Counted from the stretch's first letter, positions 18,319 through 27,195 are shown. The stretch is 64,000 nt of DNA from Companilactobacillus furfuricola (GCF_003946325.1 NZ_RHNT01000002.1:1-64000); one strand, 5' to 3'. Notes: a model not told the origin generated them from the sequence alone. Translations and numbers: made by a program.

Positions 18319-18411
18319 TGAATGCAATATCTTTGAAAGTTGTTAAATTTCGATATTTGCTGTCGAACTTTGCCGTGTTTTAGTGGAAATGTTCCAAGAA
18401 GTACATGGCAG

Positions 18412-19167
18412 TTATTGAACCGGTTGGTTGCTCCAAATTCCAAATCCTGCGGTAACAGGAATATTTTGTCCGGTGATTGATTTAGCCCCGTCGGATGCAA
18501 GGAAGTACATAGTTTGAGCAATGTCTTCGGGTTCGACCAATTTGTGCATGGGACTGGTTTCTTTGAATTGATCGATTACTTCCTGAGGATTTTGTTGGAA
18601 CATCGGCGTATTGGTTGGTCCAGGATTGATGTTATTGGCTCGGATATTGTATTTGCCATAGTCCAAGGCCATTGATCTAACCAGATTTACGACCGCACCT
18701 TTAGCAGCGTTATAAGCAGCCATGTTATAATCACCCAGTAATCCCGAGACTGAAGCGGTATTTAAAATAACGCCCGATTTTTGTTTGATCATATCGGGGA
18801 CGAAATTCTTTGACATTAAATAAATCGATTTGACATCGATAGCCATGATCCGGTCCCAATCGCTGGTCTTGACTTCATGAATGGCTCCACCAGTAAAGAC
18901 TCCAGCGTTATTGATGATGACGTCTGCATGCTCGAAACTGGCCTTGGTTTGCTGATATAGACTTTCAACAGATTTTTCGTCAGAAACGTCTGTTTGAAAA
19001 AATTTAACTTGCTCGGCAGAATATTGTTGCGCTAAATTTTCAGCTTTTGCTCGTCCTAAGTCTAGATTGTAGTCGGCCATGACGACATTCCAATTGTTTT
19101 TTAAGAAAAGTTCCGTTGCAGCAAGCCCCATTCCCGAGACTGCTCCAGTGATAACTACTGTTTTCAT
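18412..19167 (-). CDS. Short-chain dehydrogenase/reductase
   Basis: A 251-residue classical SDR. It has the cofactor motif TGAVSGMG (residues 7-14), the NNAG motif (about 86-89), the catalytic Ser in NTASVSGLLG and the YNAAK catalytic pair. Asp31-like residues after strand 2 (VVMADYN) favour NAD(H). The substrate cannot be read from the sequence; acetoin/diacetyl, 3-oxoacyl or sugar-alcohol oxidoreduction are all possible. GAAGGAGATATATT precedes the ATG. The IclR regulator gene lies directly upstream on the same strand with a 115-base gap, suggesting local control. Confidence 0.85.
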   Translation of the reverse strand: MKTVVITGAVSGMGLAATELFLKNNWNVVMADYNLDLGRAKAENLAQQYSAEQVKFFQTDVSDEKSVESLYQQTKASFEHADVIINNAGVFTGGAIHEVKTSDWDRIMAIDVKSIYLMSKNFVPDMIKQKSGVILNTASVSGLLGDYNMAAYNAAKGAVVNLVRSMALDYGKYNIRANNINPGPTNTPMFQQNPQEVIDQFKETSPMHKLVEPEDIAQTMYFLASDGAKSITGQNIPVTAGFGIWSNQPVQ

Positions 19168-19236
19168 AATATATCTCCTTCTAGTTGAACTAGGTATGAG
19201 AGAAGAGAGAGGTATTTTTTTAATGTATTAATTTTT

Positions 19237-19283
19237 TCTGGAAATGCGCTCCAGGTGACATCTTTCTCCGTGCTCTCTGAAGT
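19237..19283 (+). repeat. Shortened family A derivative
   Basis: TGGAAATGCGCTCCAGGTGAC is joined directly to TTTCTCCGTGCTCTCT. The left part matches the family A left foot and the right part the right foot; the whole core is absent. It sits between the SDR and IclR genes and touches the IclR stop codon region. Confidence 0.45.
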
Positions 19284-20011
19284 TAGAAGAATTCGTTGGT
19301 GATTTGTTGGCTGCTTCTCATCAATATTTTAGAGATCCTGACTAATCCCGTTCGCGGTAAACTTTCAAATGAACCTGAAAGTCCTAATGAAGCTACGACT
19401 TGATGATTGCGATAGATCGGTACAGCCAGACAACGAACTCCCAGGCTGCTTTCTTCATCATCTAGGGCATAGCCTTTTTCTTCGATCACGTTTAAATTTT
19501 TTTGAAAAATCGTGTGATCGCTCAAAGTATATTTGGTCCCAATGTCGTAATGAAGATTTTCCAAAATAATTTCCTGCTTATCTTTTGGCAAGAAAGCTAC
19601 AATTGCTTTCCCGAGCGCACTTAAATGAACCGGCGTGATATTGCCGAGCACACTAAACTCGCTGAAGTCATTTTTGACAGGGAAAACCTGCGTGATAACT
19701 ACATTTGTGCTTGATAAAATGCCAACGTAAGCTGTGGTATTGAATTGCTTTAAGATATCTCGAGATACGGAGATCGATACAGGATCAATACTGATCGGTT
19801 TTTTCAAAAAACTATTTGTGTGATCCAATGAATACAGGTGGTCGATTTTCTTGACCTGCTTTTCTTCTACTAAAGTTTCTAATAGCCGAAAAGTCGTTGA
19901 TTTGTTGAGTCCTAAATTTTTCGAAATGGTAGTAAGCGATTGACCGCTGTGCTGAGCCAAGAGTTTCAAAATTTTTAAACCGTTACGGAGTGTAGATGAT
20001 GAGGTAGCCAT
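19283..20011 (-). CDS. IclR-family transcriptional regulator
   Basis: A 242-residue regulator with an N-terminal winged helix (GLKILKLLAQHSGQSLTTIS, then LGLNKSTTFRLLETLVEE, residues about 9-50) and a GAF-like effector domain containing HLSALGKAIVAFLP and the late segment SLGVRCLAVPIYRNH. AAGGAAG precedes ATG 20011. It is immediately upstream of the SDR gene and divergent from the SLAP protein gene; a dyad in the divergent region is a candidate operator. The effector is unknown. Confidence 0.87.
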   Translation of the reverse strand: MATSSSTLRNGLKILKLLAQHSGQSLTTISKNLGLNKSTTFRLLETLVEEKQVKKIDHLYSLDHTNSFLKKPISIDPVSISVSRDILKQFNTTAYVGILSSTNVVITQVFPVKNDFSEFSVLGNITPVHLSALGKAIVAFLPKDKQEIILENLHYDIGTKYTLSDHTIFQKNLNVIEEKGYALDDEESSLGVRCLAVPIYRNHQVVASLGLSGSFESLPRTGLVRISKILMRSSQQITNEFF

Positions 20012-20072
20012 ATTCTTCCTTCACTTTGTAAGATAATATTGTTTACAATAATCGCCAAAACTATGTTAAAAA

Positions 20073-20087
20073 TTTCATATAGTGAAA
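20073..20087. promoter_or_regulatory. Candidate IclR operator
   Basis: TTTCA-TATAG-TGAAA is a clean dyad of IclR type, located between the divergent IclR and SLAP-protein genes. Confidence 0.4.
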
Positions 20088-20209
20088 CAGTAGTAGGTGT
20101 ATTATTTATATATGTATAATTATATACAATTATGATGTTGTAAAATAATGAATTATCGCATATTATCGGATAGTAAATGCCTTTTAGGGTAATTTTTGGA
20201 GGGAATCAC

Positions 20210-21007
20210 ATGAAGAAAATCAAATTAGCTGGAATAACTGCCGTTGCCTTGTTGGCAGTAGCTCCAGTAGCAACGCTTGCTACGACTACTGATACTGCTC
20301 AAGCTGGTTTATTCAGCAGTACTTTTACTGACCCAAACGCTACTACTAATGCCAATGCTGCCGTTGTTTCAACTATCAATAAATTGACTGATCAAACTTA
20401 CGACGAAAACAATCCAATGCCAACTACGTCTAATTTTCAAGGACTTGCTGGTTTGACGGAAAGTCATTTGGGAATCTCCCCAGTGCAATTTTCAAGCCAA
20501 ATCGTTAACGTCAACAGCAGTATGGACGACGACGCTACGACTGCTTTGGCTAATAGCGCTGGTCAAAAATTGAAGATTTATATTTCTGGAAGCAATGTCA
20601 AAACTAATATGCAAGATGCCTATAAGAAAGGTAATGGTCGTTCATTTACATTCACGATCACTGTGAAAAATGGTGAAAACACTTTAACTACGAAGACTTT
20701 GACCTATACTAACAACACTAAGACTAATGCTGATGAAGGCACCACAGTTAAACCAACTTCTGCTTTAACTGAGATCACTGGCTTGAATGGCTACAACGTG
20801 ATCAGTTTGAAGGGCGCTAGTTCACAGATCTATCCTTTGATCAGTGTTTTAGGCAAGAAATCTAATCGTGGTTTAGCTGGTTCGACTGATTGGTATACTG
20901 ATAAATCTGGTAAAGATTCTAATGGTGATACCTACTATCGTGTTTCTACAGATGAGTGGGTAAAAGCTGGTAGTGATACTGCTTTACATACCCAAGCATC
21001 TATTTAA
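20210..21007 (+). CDS. Secreted surface protein with one SLAP-type module
   Basis: A 265-residue exported protein. The signal peptide is about residues 1-31 (MKKIKLAGITAVALLAVAPV, cleavage near TAQAG). The middle region is Thr/Asn-rich and resembles the N-terminal fold of S-layer-like proteins; the C-terminus (LISVLGKKSNRGLAGSTDWY, then YYRVSTDEWVKAG) is the wall-binding SLAP motif. ATG 20210 follows GGAGGG; the open frame 11 codons further upstream has no ribosome site. It is monocistronic and probably cell-wall associated. Confidence 0.83.
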   Translation: MKKIKLAGITAVALLAVAPVATLATTTDTAQAGLFSSTFTDPNATTNANAAVVSTINKLTDQTYDENNPMPTTSNFQGLAGLTESHLGISPVQFSSQIVNVNSSMDDDATTALANSAGQKLKIYISGSNVKTNMQDAYKKGNGRSFTFTITVKNGENTLTTKTLTYTNNTKTNADEGTTVKPTSALTEITGLNGYNVISLKGASSQIYPLISVLGKKSNRGLAGSTDWYTDKSGKDSNGDTYYRVSTDEWVKAGSDTALHTQASI

Positions 21008-21032
21008 TTATTTGTAGAGATTAATAATTTTT

Positions 21033-21073
21033 GGATTATTCTGTAATTTATATTATGGAATAATCTTTTTTTT
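21033..21073 (+). terminator. Terminator of the SLAP-protein gene
   Basis: GATTATTC pairs with GAATAATC, followed by eight Ts. Confidence 0.75.
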
Positions 21074-21082
21074 ATTTTCTGA

Positions 21083-21146
21083 TTGACATGGAAGGAAATT
21101 CATAATACACTGCAATTAAAAATAGGTGAGTAAATAGTTACTCACC
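21083..21146 (+). promoter_or_regulatory. Promoter and palindromic operator of the ABC exporter operon
   Basis: TTGACA (21083-21088) and TACACT (21106-21111) are 17 bases apart. Downstream, GGTGAGTAA (21125-21133) and TTACTCACC (21138-21146) form a perfect nine-base inverted repeat just before the ribosome site, the expected position for repression by the TetR protein encoded third in the operon. Confidence 0.75.
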
Positions 21147-21160
21147 AAGAGGGGGCTTCT

Positions 21161-21904
21161 ATGACTACTTCAGTTGTTTCGATGAATAATGTGATTAAGA
21201 AGTTTGGGGATCAAGTAGTATTGAATGGTTTTGATTTTGAAATCAAGCCTGGTGTTATAGTTGGTTTGATTGGACCCTCAGGTTCTGGTAAATCTACGGT
21301 TATCCATGTCTTGCTAGGTATGGAGAAGGCTCAAAGCGGAGAAGCTTTTGTCTTTGGAAATTCTATGCCGAATCGTCGTCTTTTGGGAAGAATTGGTTAT
21401 ATGGCACAGACAGATGCTTTGTATGAACGATTGACAGGACGAGAGAATTTACAATTTTTTGCTGAAATGAAAGGTATCGAGCCCAGCTTGATCAAAAAAC
21501 AAATTGATCATGTTAGTCAAGTGGTAGATTTAGCTTCTGATTTGGACAAACGGACTAGTGGTTATTCTGGAGGGATGAAACGGCGCTTATCTTTAGCTAT
21601 CTCGTTGTTAGGTGATGGTGATCTTCTGATCTTAGATGAACCAACAGTTGGTGTGGATCCTGCTTTACGAAGGAGTATTTGGAAAGAGTTGCACCGGCTC
21701 CGTGACAATGGAAAGACCATTTTAGTAACGACCCATGTTATGGATGAAGCCGAATTAGTTGATGATGTTGCTATGTTGATTGCTGGTAAATTACAAGAAT
21801 ATGGTCAACCAGCTCGATTGAAGGAAAAGTATCATGAAGACACGATTGAAAATATCTTTTTAAAGGTGGAAAGCCAAAATGAGACGAACGTTAGCCATAT
21901 CTAA
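21161..21904 (+). CDS. ABC-2 type exporter ATPase
   Basis: A 247-residue ATPase with Walker A GPSGSGKST (about 40-48), signature SGYSGGMKRR, Walker B LLILDEPTVGVDP and the switch His in VTTHVMDEAE. It is of the DrrA/CcmA-like drug or multi-subunit exporter group and drives the permease encoded next, whose start codon lies 26 bases before this gene's end. GAGGGGGC precedes the ATG. The operon is closed by a TetR repressor, typical of toxic-compound efflux. Confidence 0.88.
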   Translation: MTTSVVSMNNVIKKFGDQVVLNGFDFEIKPGVIVGLIGPSGSGKSTVIHVLLGMEKAQSGEAFVFGNSMPNRRLLGRIGYMAQTDALYERLTGRENLQFFAEMKGIEPSLIKKQIDHVSQVVDLASDLDKRTSGYSGGMKRRLSLAISLLGDGDLLILDEPTVGVDPALRRSIWKELHRLRDNGKTILVTTHVMDEAELVDDVAMLIAGKLQEYGQPARLKEKYHEDTIENIFLKVESQNETNVSHI

Positions 21905-22985
21905 ACGAGTGACACTAGAATTGATACGTGATAAACGCACTTTGATGTTAATGTTTTTGGCACCAATTTTGATTTTGATTTTGATGAAATTGGTTTTTTC
22001 AGCCAATACCACGGTGGATGTCAAAATTGCGACGGTCAACGTGTCCGACAGTCTGGTTCAACAGATCGATAAGATGAAGGGTATCAAGACCGTAGATTAT
22101 GGGTCAAAAGAATCAGCACGTTCAAGTTTAAATAAAGAAAATGTAGATGGGATCATACAAACAAAAGGCAATGATTTTTACGTGACTTATGCTAATACAG
22201 ACCCCAGTAAGACGGCAGCGACAAAGGCTGCTTTGAATTCTTCGATCCTGGTCAACAATTTGTCAGATCTGAAAAAAGCCTTGACTAAGATCCAAAAACA
22301 AATGCCGAATAATTTGGGCATAAATTATTCTTCTAACGCTAAGCCAAAAATTCATAACGATTATATTTATGGCAATAGTAAAACTAATTTTTTTGATAAA
22401 ATGTTACCTATCTTGATGGGATTCTTCGTCTTTTTCTTTGTTTTCTTGATTTCGGGTATGGCATTATTAAATGAAAGAACTTCAGGAACGTTAGGACGCT
22501 TATTAGCCACGCCAGTTAGACGAGGTGAGATCGTCTTTGGTTACATGTTGAGCTATGGATTTGTAGCAATTTTTCAAACGCTGTTGATCGTTTTATTTAC
22601 AGTCTATGGCTTGGGTGTTGAAGTTGTCGGGAATATTTTTAATATCGTAATCGTTAATGTCGTACTAGCCTTTGTAGCTTTAGCATTTGGTATTTTAATG
22701 TCGACATTTGCCAAAACGGAATTTCAAATGATGCAATTTATTCCCCTGATCGTGATCCCACAAATATTTTTCTCCGGAATAATACCGTTGGATACGATGG
22801 CACACTGGGTGCAAGTGATCGCCTATGTTTTGCCTTTGAAATATTCAGGCGAGGCTACTACTGGAATCGTTATGAATGGTCAGAGTTTGCTAACGGTGAT
22901 AAATCCCATTTTGATATTGCTGCTATTTTTGGTTGTTTTAACAGGCCTCAACATTTGGGGACTGAAAAGGTATCGTAAAGTGTAA
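21879..22985 (+). CDS. ABC-2 type exporter permease
   Basis: A 368-residue permease with one N-terminal helix, a large extracellular domain (about 45-170) and five C-terminal helices containing the ABC-2 signature region (MALLNERTSGTLGRLLATPV and GIIPLDTMAHWVQVIAYVLP). It overlaps the ATPase gene by 26 bases, with AAAGGTGG as ribosome site, so translation is coupled. It probably exports a drug, lipid or peptide; substrate unknown. Confidence 0.87.
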   Translation: MRRTLAISKRVTLELIRDKRTLMLMFLAPILILILMKLVFSANTTVDVKIATVNVSDSLVQQIDKMKGIKTVDYGSKESARSSLNKENVDGIIQTKGNDFYVTYANTDPSKTAATKAALNSSILVNNLSDLKKALTKIQKQMPNNLGINYSSNAKPKIHNDYIYGNSKTNFFDKMLPILMGFFVFFFVFLISGMALLNERTSGTLGRLLATPVRRGEIVFGYMLSYGFVAIFQTLLIVLFTVYGLGVEVVGNIFNIVIVNVVLAFVALAFGILMSTFAKTEFQMMQFIPLIVIPQIFFSGIIPLDTMAHWVQVIAYVLPLKYSGEATTGIVMNGQSLLTVINPILILLLFLVVLTGLNIWGLKRYRKV

Positions 22986-23000
22986 AAAGGAGCTGGTCAA

Positions 23001-23654
23001 GTGTCAGACAACGCAATTAATAAGGATTTTATGGACTGGATGGATTCAAACGAAATGCCTAAAGGAAAACGTCAAGTTATTTTGGCAGCGATGAAATTAT
23101 TTGCAAACCAAGGGTTCGACGGCACTTCAACTCAGCAGATCGCACAAGAATCAGGCATGAGCCAGGCAACAATTTTTAAATATTTTAAGACAAAAGAAGA
23201 CCTGCTTCGCTGGATAGTGTCACCGATAATTCAGAATGTCTTTCCAATTTATATTGATGAATTTAAGAGACGGCTTGGTCAGGAACATAGTAATCTTAGG
23301 GAATTGATTCATTTTATTGTTCGTGATCGGTATCGCTTTTTGATTGAGAATAATGAAGTGGCTTGGATCGTGATCTCAAGTTTTTTGACTAAGGTGGAGA
23401 TTCAGGATAAGGTGAAATCTTTGTTTTCAGAACGGGCACCAGAGGTTGTTGGACTTTTTCGCGAGATGCTTGACCGTACCGGTGAAGTTCGGGATGATAT
23501 TGATACTTTGGCTGTTGTTCGAATGATGGTTTCTCAGATCGTGATTTATTTTTTGCAGACGGATAAGCTGTTTCCTGGTCGGTCTGAGGAATTGGTTGAT
23601 GCGGATCTTAAGGAGATTGAGGATTTGGTTTACCGGGCTGTTTGTCGGGGATAG
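23001..23654 (+). CDS. TetR-family repressor of the ABC exporter
   Basis: A 217-residue regulator. The helix-turn-helix is at about residues 23-65 (QVILAAMKLFANQGFDGTST then MSQATIFKYFKTKEDLL), followed by a helical ligand domain. Translation starts at GTG 23001, 6 bases after AAGGAGC, only 15 bases from the permease stop. It is the third gene of the operon and likely binds the GGTGAGTAA/TTACTCACC palindrome upstream of the first gene. Confidence 0.87.
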   Translation: MSDNAINKDFMDWMDSNEMPKGKRQVILAAMKLFANQGFDGTSTQQIAQESGMSQATIFKYFKTKEDLLRWIVSPIIQNVFPIYIDEFKRRLGQEHSNLRELIHFIVRDRYRFLIENNEVAWIVISSFLTKVEIQDKVKSLFSERAPEVVGLFREMLDRTGEVRDDIDTLAVVRMMVSQIVIYFLQTDKLFPGRSEELVDADLKEIEDLVYRAVCRG

Positions 23655-23989
23655 GTGTAAGAGAGCTATGGTAGACAGAAGCGTTTTATTTTTTTGAAGT
23701 TCTGTTAGTTTGTTTGGTAGTCGGGGTGTTGAAGTAGTATTTTGGTTGCTACGTTCAATGCCGGGCCCTTCCGTCTAGATTCGGACCCCCTTTTTTTAGT
23801 GGGGAAATAGGTTCTTCCTAGTTTTATGTGGGGGACTAAAGCTCCGCTTATTTTGTTTCCTGACGTACCTTTCTGTTGCAATCTTTTGTTTGATAAGATT
23901 AGATATTATTTTTGCTCCGTTGCCTTCGCTTCTGGGCTTGCTTGCTCGATTCTCTCGCAATCTCGTCTGTTAATTTGTGATTGTATTTA
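23655..23989. other. G/T-rich intergenic stretch without a recognisable gene
   Basis: About 335 bases with no credible reading frame. I see a rough hairpin (GGTGTTGAAGTAG against CTACGTTCAATGCC, 23724-23772) and G- and C-rich tracts such as GGACCCCC and GTGGGGGAC. A TTCAATGCCGGG block is reminiscent of the left end of family B but the similarity is short. It may be a decayed repeat. Confidence 0.4.
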
Positions 23990-24032
23990 AAAAAGCTCAT
24001 CCTTCCATTTTTTGGGGGATGAGCTTTTTATT
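23990..24032. terminator. Bidirectional terminator
   Basis: AAAAAAGCTCATCC pairs with GGATGAGCTTTTT, flanked by A- and T-rich runs. Confidence 0.8.
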
Positions 24033-24066
24033 TTGATTGTTTTGTTGGTGTTGGGAGTTCTATTTT

Positions 24067-24386
24067 TATAGTGGAAATGAGCTCTAGGCGACAGCGGTCT
24101 CCGGTTTAGAAACTGTCGGCAGGCACTAGTTGTTAAGAATTAAGATAGCGCTATCCCTTTTTTAAAGCTAAACTTGCAGCGGTTTGAATAGTGCTTTTCT
24201 TTTTTATCCGGAAGGATTTGAAAACGAGCTCCGCGAGGTAGCGGCCTCCGGTTAACACAGGTAGTCGCGGCACTGCTTCGCAGCACCTTGTGCGACTACC
24301 TGCGTTAATCCTCAGCAGCTGACCAACCTCGCTGCGCTCTCTGTGTTTAAATCCTCAGCAGCTGACCGTCGCCTTCTACTCTCTAT
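24067..24386 (+). repeat. Family A element, copy A5, split by a nested copy
   Basis: The left half (24067-24128) has TATAGTGGAAATGAGC, stem strand AGGCGAC, the AGCGGTCTCCGG block and the ascending type 1 core. The right half (24344-24386) has AAATCCTCAGCAGCTGACC and GTCGCCT, matching the left half exactly, then ACTCTCT. Between them are a linker (24129-24218) and complete copy A6. The stop codon of the minus-strand permease (24383-24385) lies in the right foot. This is the same nested plan as A3/A4. Confidence 0.75.
24219..24343 (+). repeat. Family A element, copy A6 (type 2 core), nested inside A5
   Basis: Outer stem: GAGC (24226) with GCTC (24336), and GCGAGGT with ACCTCGC, another compensated variant. 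The core is type 2: GGTTAAC/GTTAATC and GTAGTCGC/GCGACTAC, where a G-to-A style change is also matched on the other arm. The cap is CTGCTTCGCAG. Confidence 0.85.
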
Positions 24387-25771
24387 TTTTTGTACAAGTT
24401 ACTATGTCTATAACCATAGCCAAAGTAGATCACCAATCCAATGGCTGTCCAAATGGCGAACATTTCCCAGGTGAAGGCTTGTAATTGTACTAATAAGTAG
24501 ACACAAGCTAGGAAGGCTACGATCGGGAAGAATGGATATAGTGGTACTTTGAAGGCTGGTTCTAGATCTTTGGTATTTTTGTTTTTCTTTAGGAATAAGA
24601 CTCCTAAAGATGTTGCTGAGAATGCTAGTAGGGTTCCGATGTTTACTAGTTCGGTGATTTTGTCTAGAGGTAGTACAGCTGCTACTGTTGCTGCTACTAG
24701 TCCGAATAGGATGGTTGATCCTGTTGGGATTCCGGATTTGTTTAAGTTGTTTAGGTTTTTTGGTAGTAAGCCGTCTCTACTGATTGAGTAGATCAGTCTG
24801 GTTCCTCCGTAGACGATTACGATCAGTACGGTGGTCATTCCCATTACGGCACCTAAGGAGATGATGCCAGCTGCCCAGTCTTGGTGCAGTACTCTTAGTG
24901 CGAAGGCTACTGGGTCGGATACGTTTAGTCGTGTGTATTTTACTGCTCCTACTAATGCGAAGGAGACTAGCCCATATAGTACTGATACTATTAGTAGTGA
25001 AGCGATTATCCCGATTGGCATGTTGCGTTTGGGATTTTTTACTTCTTCACTGGCTGTTGATACTACGTCGAATCCTAAGAAGGCGAAGAAGGCTATTGAG
25101 GCTCCTTTGCCGATTCCGCTCCAACCGTATGGTAGTAGTGGATCAAAGTTTTTTGGTTGGAAGAAGAAGAGTGCTACTGCTACGAATAATAGGATTACGA
25201 AGATTTTTACGTAAACCATGATCGTGCTTACTCTGACTGATTGTTTTAATCCTTGTAAAGTTAAGACTACTACTAGAAAAACTACGATGAAGGCGATTAG
25301 GTCGAATTTTCCGGCTGGATTTCCGGCGGTTCCGGTGGCTGATTGTAAGGCTTTTGGTAAGTGGATGCCAAATCCTGTCAGTAAGTTCCGGAAGTAGGCC
25401 GACCAACTTACGGCTACTGATGACGTGGCGAATAAGTATTCAGCTACTAATGACCAGCCGATGATCCAGGCGATGAATTCTCCATAGATCGTATAGGCAT
25501 AAGTATAGGCACTACCTGCCAAAGGGATCGTTGATGAAAATTCTGAATAGCAAAAAGCTGCACCGATACAAACTATTGCGGCTAGTAAATATGTAAAAAT
25601 TACTCCTGGTCCGGAATAATTTGCGGCAATGATCCCTGGTGTGATGAAAATCCCGGCACCAACGATAACTCCGACGCCCATGATGATCAAATCTTTGGCG
25701 TTTAGCGAGCGGGTCAGTTTTTTATTAGACTGAAGGGCCGATACGACGTCCTTTTTTTCGAATAAATGCAT
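24383..25771 (-). CDS. APC-family amino-acid permease (cationic amino-acid transporter type)
   Basis: A 462-residue permease with about 12 membrane helices, of the CAT-like branch. The substrate-binding helix 1 motif GVIVGAGIFITPG and the helix 6 segment SIAFFAFLGFDVVSTASEEV are clear. ATG 25771 follows AGGAGGCAC; the open frame 39 codons upstream runs into the neighbouring gene and is not used. It lies 26 bases downstream of a close paralog (25798-27195), so the two are probably co-transcribed and arose by tandem duplication. The substrate could be arginine, lysine or branched amino acids. Confidence 0.87.
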   Translation of the reverse strand: MHLFEKKDVVSALQSNKKLTRSLNAKDLIIMGVGVIVGAGIFITPGIIAANYSGPGVIFTYLLAAIVCIGAAFCYSEFSSTIPLAGSAYTYAYTIYGEFIAWIIGWSLVAEYLFATSSVAVSWSAYFRNLLTGFGIHLPKALQSATGTAGNPAGKFDLIAFIVVFLVVVLTLQGLKQSVRVSTIMVYVKIFVILLFVAVALFFFQPKNFDPLLPYGWSGIGKGASIAFFAFLGFDVVSTASEEVKNPKRNMPIGIIASLLIVSVLYGLVSFALVGAVKYTRLNVSDPVAFALRVLHQDWAAGIISLGAVMGMTTVLIVIVYGGTRLIYSISRDGLLPKNLNNLNKSGIPTGSTILFGLVAATVAAVLPLDKITELVNIGTLLAFSATSLGVLFLKKNKNTKDLEPAFKVPLYPFFPIVAFLACVYLLVQLQAFTWEMFAIWTAIGLVIYFGYGYRHSNLYKK

Positions 25772-25797
25772 AATGTGCCTCCTATAAGACAGTGATC

Positions 25798-27195
25798 CTA
25801 ATCCTCTGTAGCTAATAAACTCTTGCGATGTCCGTACATGAAGTAAACTACTAATCCGATAGCAGTCCAGACACCGAAGATTTCCCAAGTAAACAATTGT
25901 AAGTTAGCTAGTAAATATGCACAAGCTAAAAATGAAACGATTGGAAAAATTGGAAATAGTGGTACTTGAAAGGCGTGATCGAGGTCGCGAGTGTTTTTCC
26001 CTTTTCGCAAGACGATGACCCCGATCGATGTGATAGCAAAAGCGTTTAACGTTCCGACGTTAACTAATTCAGCGATTTTATCGATCGGTAAAATTGCTGA
26101 GGCAAAGGCGGAAACGAGACCGAATAATACGGTACTAGTCATTGGAACGTGTTTCTTATTGATCTTGTGGAGATTTTTAGGTAGAAGCCCGTCACGACTG
26201 ATCGAGTAGATCAAGCGAGTTCCTCCGTAAATTACCACGATCATCACAGTTGTCATACCCATAATTGCACCGAGCGAAATGATTCCGGCGGCCCAATTTT
26301 GATTAAGATATTTTAACGCGAATGCTACTGGGTCGGCAACGTTCAATTTAGTATATTTGACAGCACCTACTAATGCAAAACTTACTAATGCGTAAAGGGC
26401 TGAACAAATCAATAATGAAGAAATAATCCCGATCGGCATCGTCTTTTTCGGATTTTTAACTTCCTCACTGGCAGTCGAAATGATATCGAAACCGACGAAA
26501 GCGAAGAAGGCGACCGAAGCACCTTTACCAATACCACTTACCCCGTAAGGCAAAAATGGCTTGAAGTTGGCAGGTTTGATGTAGAACAAGGCGATGGCTA
26601 CGAATAAGAAGATCACGATCAACTTGACCACGACCATGATAGTATTCAAACGGACCGATTCGTTCAAACCTTGTAGTAGTAAAAAGGTGATCAGTAAAAC
26701 AACGACGAAGGCGATCAGATCAAAACGACCGCCTGGATTTCCCGGCGTTCCCGGAGCTGATTGCAAGAAGACGGGAAGTTTGATCCCAAATCCCTCCAAT
26801 AAACTACGGAAATAAGCTGACCAGCTGACGGCTACGGTCGCACCGGTGAACATGTATTCTGATAACAAAGCCCAACCGACGAACCAAGCGATGATCTCTC
26901 CAAAAGTCGAATAGGCGTAAGTATAAGCACTACCGGCTAATGGGATCGAAGATGAAAACTCCGAATAACAAAAGGCGGCACCAGCACAAACTAGTGCGGC
27001 CAAAATATATGTAAAAATTACTCCTGGGCCGGCGTAATTGGCGGCGATGATACCTGGTGTGATGAAAATACCAGCACCAACAATGACTCCGATTCCCATA
27101 ATGATGAGGCCCATTGGGCCGATGGTACGTTGTAAAGTTGGCTTCTCTAATAAAGCCGCTTTTACATCTTTCCTTCTAAACAGGGATTTAATCAA
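25798..27195 (-). CDS. APC-family amino-acid permease, tandem paralog
   Basis: A 465-residue permease nearly colinear with its downstream neighbour, sharing GVIVGAGIFITPGIIAANY and the VAFFAFVGFDIISTASEEV segment. I chose TTG 27195 as start because GGAGGGGG lies 5 bases upstream; the ATG at 27210 is itself part of that ribosome site. Two adjacent copies suggest dosage or diverged specificity. An extended -10 (TGATATAAT on the minus strand, 27313-27321) lies about 120 bases upstream, with a leader containing a CCAAG/CTTGG hairpin. Confidence 0.87.
   Translation of the reverse strand: MIKSLFRRKDVKAALLEKPTLQRTIGPMGLIIMGIGVIVGAGIFITPGIIAANYAGPGVIFTYILAALVCAGAAFCYSEFSSSIPLAGSAYTYAYSTFGEIIAWFVGWALLSEYMFTGATVAVSWSAYFRSLLEGFGIKLPVFLQSAPGTPGNPGGRFDLIAFVVVLLITFLLLQGLNESVRLNTIMVVVKLIVIFLFVAIALFYIKPANFKPFLPYGVSGIGKGASVAFFAFVGFDIISTASEEVKNPKKTMPIGIISSLLICSALYALVSFALVGAVKYTKLNVADPVAFALKYLNQNWAAGIISLGAIMGMTTVMIVVIYGGTRLIYSISRDGLLPKNLHKINKKHVPMTSTVLFGLVSAFASAILPIDKIAELVNVGTLNAFAITSIGVIVLRKGKNTRDLDHAFQVPLFPIFPIVSFLACAYLLANLQLFTWEIFGVWTAIGLVVYFMYGHRKSLLATED

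Noticed and set aside
24898-25221. Arg/Leu-rich plus-strand frame inside the permease gene
   Set aside because: It is antisense to a clear permease, has no ribosome site, and its composition follows from the permease codons.
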